A stretch of DNA of 64,000 nt from Mimachlamys varia (lineage: Eukaryota > Mollusca > Bivalvia > Pectinida > Pectinidae), in contig OX392532.1 in the NCBI GenBank assembly GCA_947623455.1, positions 24,030,792 to 24,094,791 on the forward strand. Direction: 5' to 3'. This document shows, one piece after another, positions 60,366-64,000 of the stretch. The notes under the pieces are model-generated. The model was not told the DNA's origin and made no database searches. It saw only the letters and a list, made by a program, of their open reading frames with translations. The translations under genes and the position numbers were made by a program. Position 1 is the first letter of the stretch. Each line of letters begins with the position of its first letter.

Positions 60366-61522
60366 GGGGTTTTGCGCACCCGACCCTTCTGCTTCTACAT
60401 TAGTTTAATAATTTGTATTCCCACCTTTTGGCTGCTAGCATCACTGAATAGTCCTAAGAGGACAAAACAGCTGTATGATGCAGTTTAAGGTTTTCGGCAT
60501 ACTACATCTATTACTAAATTTAAAAGGTTCAGCATATGTGTGTGTCTCTAAATTTTAATGTTGAGGGCAACAGTGAACAACCATATGTTCAACTTAACAA
60601 ATTATGTAAAGTATAAGGAATGTGGCGATTCGGCGAAACAAATGCGATTTTTGAGGCATTTTGTTTTGTTTTGTTTTTTCTGTTTTGTTATTGTTTTAAT
60701 TAATGTTTTTTTTTTTGTTATTTTTGTTGTCTTTTAGTTCTTTAATCAGTTATTTAAGAACGTACCAGGTTTTTGTGGAGTAAAAAGCCGGGTGACATGG
60801 AGAAAAATATCACTGCTACCAGTACCAAGCGGTCTCGGAATGTGATTCTCGAATCCGCGGCCAAAGGTCGCCTTTGAAACATTAGGAATTGAGCACAGAT
60901 CGGAATGGATACAATGCTCATATTAAATTCTTTACAATATAAACTGTCATCCATTTTGTCATTTTGAATTATTATAAAGATATACTAAGTAATCAATTTC
61001 GGTCACATGAGCGTTATATTGGATTTTATTCACCTCATCCAATGTCTAATGCCTTTTATCATTATTTTGATGTCGTCGATGAAACAGAAGACGATTACTC
61101 TTCCAGAACATCTGGTCTTATTTTTTCTTTTACAAGGGTCTCCATTTCAATAATCAATTGTTCATATTTTACTCCTAGTTTTGAGTTCGGATTATGATTT
61201 TGTTGATGTATCTGTATTTTCTAATCAAAACTGTCATTGCAGATGGCCAATTGATTTTTAATACTTTATATGAGTTTTGTCAGATGCCTATTCCTAATCA
61301 CCATCTTGCATCAATACCAGTGGAAAGACCTAGAGACAGTCGCACACATATGCTGCACCTTTTAAATTCAGTAATAGATAAAGTATGCCGAAAAATGAAT
61401 TAAACTGCATCATACAGCTGTTTCGTCCTACTAGGTTTCTTCAATGATGCTAGGGGCCAAAAGGTGGGAATCCAAAATTTCTGAATTAATGAGAAGCAGA
61501 AGGGTCAGGTGCGTAAACCCCC
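60366..61522. mobile_element. Inverted-repeat element, ~1.16 kb, ~180-bp ends
   Basis: 60366-60545 (GGGGTTTTGCGCACCCGACC ... CATATGTGTGTGTC) is repeated in inverse orientation at 61341-61522. By eye similarity is about 85%. The ~800-bp centre holds a T-rich run (60656-60735) and part of the 'GATGAAGCAGAAGA' dispersed repeat (61010-61230). No transposase is present. It could be one non-autonomous element or two copies landing head to head. A solo copy of the end is at 53186. Confidence 0.6.
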
Positions 61523-61524
61523 AA

Positions 61525-62366
61525 ACCCAATAGTGGATGCATCAAAACATGAATGACCGAAGGGCCTGACCTTAGGTAATCCTTGCATTTTGCAGCAGAT
61601 TGGCAATGTGTGTAACACTAGAAAACAGAGAATACGTTTTAACGTTTGCATTATTTCAGGCATGTGGAAATGACACATTTGTCATGTGACACGCAGAAAT
61701 GACACACTTTAATGGAAATGACACAATTGGCCTTCAGTTATGTTGACGTCTCGTGCTACATATAAATACTGACTAATTATTAAGCTCGTTATTTTATTGA
61801 TGAGTTGATTAGCTATTACATTGTTATATAATATCGATTTCTGTTTGTGTTGTATAGAGTATAGAAAGAAACATTCCTAAAGAATATATCTATGAATATC
61901 AGGCGAGCATTGTATCAATTACAAGCTGTGCTGAATTTCTGAGGCCTTCTATTCTACTTATTATCGAAGTGTATCGAATTTGACAGACTATTTATTTTCA
62001 GCAATCTATGTTGATTGCTTTCAAAACACTCATAAATAGTAAAAGTGTAAACTGAACGAATTCCGGAAAGGAGACATTCTACAGCAACGGAAGACAGAAT
62101 GCGTGTTAGAGTATAAAACATTAAGGTCTCTATGACAACGAATGGGCATATCGTCGAAATGTGAGTACAACTATAAATGTTTTTCTTATTACTGTATGCA
62201 AGTTAACAACATTGTTGAATACATATTTGCGCACTATACATACATACAAACGTACAAGGTAGTTCAATGCAAAAAAATAATTGATGAAACATTGATGATT
62301 TGTTTCATGAGTGGAGATACAAGTCACCTGAAATTTCAATTTATGTCAGATATCGAAATGAGATTG
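61525..62366. other. Intergenic DNA, no recognised feature
   Basis: It is AT-rich with only short overlapping open frames and no similarity to the N-terminal half of the GPCR. That missing half is therefore not simply displaced to the left of the TRIM. Confidence 0.4.
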
Positions 62367-62701
62367 TAGTCTTACGCTCAACCGATCGAGCTAAATAGAA
62401 GATCTCTCTAGCCGAGCGGTATATTGCAGCTAGTACTTATCAGGGTTACAAACTCCCCCTCCAGGAAAGAACTCGTGCCGAGTTTTTCCAGTGGCCATAG
62501 GGATTCCTTTGCAAGGATCCCTAAGTATGATTTCCAGGTCCCTATGTGGGCGCCATATGTAATGTAGTAATTATTTTTTCAATGCCTCCGCTAGGAGTCG
62601 AATCCCGAACCTCTGGCTTCTAGTATTACGCTCAACCGATCGAGCTAAATAGATCTCTCTAGCCGAGCGGTATATTGCAGCTAGTAATTACCAGGGTTAC
62701 A
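62367..62701 (-). mobile_element. TRIM (miniature LTR retrotransposon) with tRNA-like LTR
   Basis: Read on the minus strand, a 144-bp LTR (62701-62558) starts TGTAACCCTGGTAATTAC and ends ACTACATTACA. Two bases on, TGGCGCCCACATAGGGACC looks like a primer-binding site (tRNA 3' ends give TGG). The internal region is only 107 bp (62557-62451) and ends in a polypurine tract (GGAGGGGGAG). A second, 3'-truncated LTR (62450-62367) follows with the same start, TGTAACCCTG. No coding sequence is present. Within the LTR, TAGCTCGATCGG and GATTCGACTCC, 31 nt apart, match Pol III A and B boxes with one mismatch each. A D-arm (GCTC...GAGC) can be drawn, but the anticodon and acceptor stems cannot. Confidence 0.7.
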
Positions 62702-63302
62702 TCTAAAATACACACGCTGATATTCATTCTTTTTTCTGTTCTTTGTTCACTTGTGTATCTTGTTCTTCAAATTCACTCCCATGCATACCATGCTTTCGAA
62801 ATTAATTTCTTCTATCCCACAAACATTACTGTTCTGGCTTGCAGTATCGTCGTGTCAAATTTTACGTTATGGTACATACACCCGATTCTGTTCATACTTT
62901 TTCATTTAGTTTTTCTAATTTGTATCGAACCTGTGATACTTAAAACATTACAAAGGTCTAGTTACTTGAGGACTACGTCATCACTTTCTGTGCACAACTC
63001 GGAATCTCTCGGTGACCACCAATTGGCTAGTCTTCACATTTATCGTTTGCCTAGAGTTCGGGTTATGTTTAATTTTGCTAACGTCATCGTGGGTGATTTT
63101 CAAACATTACATATTATTTATAAATATGTTTGGACAACTTCTGAATTTCATCATTTATATAATATGTAACAGGTGTTTTAGACGAGCCCTCGTGGAACAG
63201 TTGACTTGTTGGCGGTACGTACGGCAGAAACGTTTCACGTTAGAAACGTTCCTTCGCGAGACCCAGATGGTGCGTTCTAGTTGCACTACTTTTCTTCTGT
63301 AA
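62702..63302 (+). pseudogene. Truncated, frameshifted copy of the GPCR at 55449-56555
   Basis: It starts at 'SKIHTLIFILFSVLCSLVYL', matching residues ~153 onward (TM4) of the intact receptor, and runs to the C-terminus. Similarity is high ('VVSNFTLWYIHPILFILFHL', 'FGQLLNFIIYIICNRCFRRA'). The 5' half is missing exactly at the TRIM boundary (62701). Near 62999 the frame shifts just after the SLSVHNS segment, and about 15 codons including the start of TM6/outer loop 3 are deleted. It is a dead duplicate in inverse orientation, ~6 kb from the intact gene. Confidence 0.85.
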
Positions 63303-63304
63303 TT

Positions 63305-64000
63305 ATATGGTAGAATATGTATACCATTCCTGTAGTCATTTTTATATTTGCTTTCATCTTTTACTTAAAAACAAAACAGATGGCGAACTTGTTTTGATTT
63401 CAGGCACAACATCTGGATATTTGAACCAGACAAACATACACTGTGACGTCATGGATAATCATGCAAATGCTTTATGTGATGCACATGATAATTATCGAAA
63501 TGTGGCCTATATGAACAGATATACACGAAAGATGGCAAATCACTGCCTACGGTAACAAATTGGTCTGTACTTATGCTGGTATAATAGCGACTACGACGAC
63601 GACGATGCTGATAATTTTACTTTTTAAGAAACGAAACAAACTGGGAAATGCTATTATACATTTATGATATTCATAAATTCTATAGAGGACGTACAAAAAT
63701 GAAAACAAAAAGAAACAGTAACACACTTCTCTCTTGTTTGGAACCCTTGGATATCTTTCCATCTATAGTCAGATTTTATTTCGAAAAATGGAGTTCAAAC
63801 AAAGCACAACTTTTCCCCCAGCAATCTTATCAATGATATTGTCTATGTCCAATTGAACATGTCTGTAACAATGCAAAATAGCAAGTCCAGAGAGGCGGGT
63901 TGTTGCCATGGTGGACCTGAGGTATGTTTTCATGCGCCGCACTACACTGAAAGATCTCGGGCATCTTGAGCACGCGAATATGTCCGGATATAAGTCTCGG
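63305..64000. other. Right-edge DNA, no recognised feature
   Basis: The sequence just after the GPCR pseudogene has a GAC/GAT-rich stretch (~63588-63605). Short open frames on both strands have no motif. Confidence 0.4.

Noticed and set aside
62578..62655. Functional tRNA gene
   Set aside because: A and B boxes are present, but anticodon and acceptor stems do not pair, and the sequence is part of a terminally repeated element with primer-binding site and purine tract.

Overview
This is eukaryotic nuclear DNA: AT-rich, with large introns, GT-AG splicing, and a dense load of SINEs, MITEs, LINE relics and minisatellites. The conserved genes are metazoan (STK36/Fused kinase, GPN1 GTPase). The tRNA-headed SINEs with a conserved central domain and the dispersed repeats rich in GTGACCTTGACC look like those of bivalve molluscs. 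I infer a lophotrochozoan, probably a bivalve. The species cannot be fixed from the sequence alone.

Layout. 1-8025 (minus) holds the 5' part of STK36: six coding exons cover the kinase domain and the rest lies beyond the left edge. A LINE 3' fragment sits at 361-1401, to the left of the last visible exon. STK36 is head to head with GPN1 (8331-18802, plus), which is complete in 12 exons and encodes 383 aa. GPN1 intron 3 has the full signature of a U12-type (minor spliceosome) intron, and intron 8 holds a 925-bp terminal-inverted-repeat element. From 18.8 to 25.6 kb there is repeat-rich intergenic DNA with a decayed reverse transcriptase and an array of GTGACCTTGACC-containing repeats.

25.6-45.6 kb (minus) is a five-exon gene for a 582-aa protein with an N-terminal CARD-like death fold, coiled coil and a disordered tail. 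Its third intron contains a ~9.3-kb tandem array of a 69-bp unit (about 135 copies). The array starts inside the 3' end of coding exon 3, so each unit carries a copy of that exon end and of its splice donor. The period is 23 codons, so long open frames appear on both strands, and a 23-unit (1,587-bp) block has been tandemly duplicated. The second intron carries three tRNA-derived SINEs, a 1.1-kb TTAA-flanked transposon and one copy of a TTAA MITE family.

45.6-64 kb is mostly repeats. It holds a cluster of foldback hairpins (46.7-47.9 kb), a DDE transposase broken by a frameshift (51.5-53.0 kb), an intact single-exon class A GPCR (55.4-56.6 kb, minus) and a 38-bp minisatellite (57.0-57.7 kb). 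It also holds an inverted-repeat element (60.4-61.5 kb) and a truncated, frameshifted GPCR copy. That copy abuts a miniature LTR retrotransposon (TRIM) whose LTR contains tRNA-like A and B boxes.

No functional link among STK36, GPN1, the CARD protein and the GPCR is evident. STK36 and GPN1 may share a bidirectional promoter. The most unusual items are the exon-seeded 69-bp array, the tRNA-like TRIM, the U12 intron and the CARD-coiled-coil gene.
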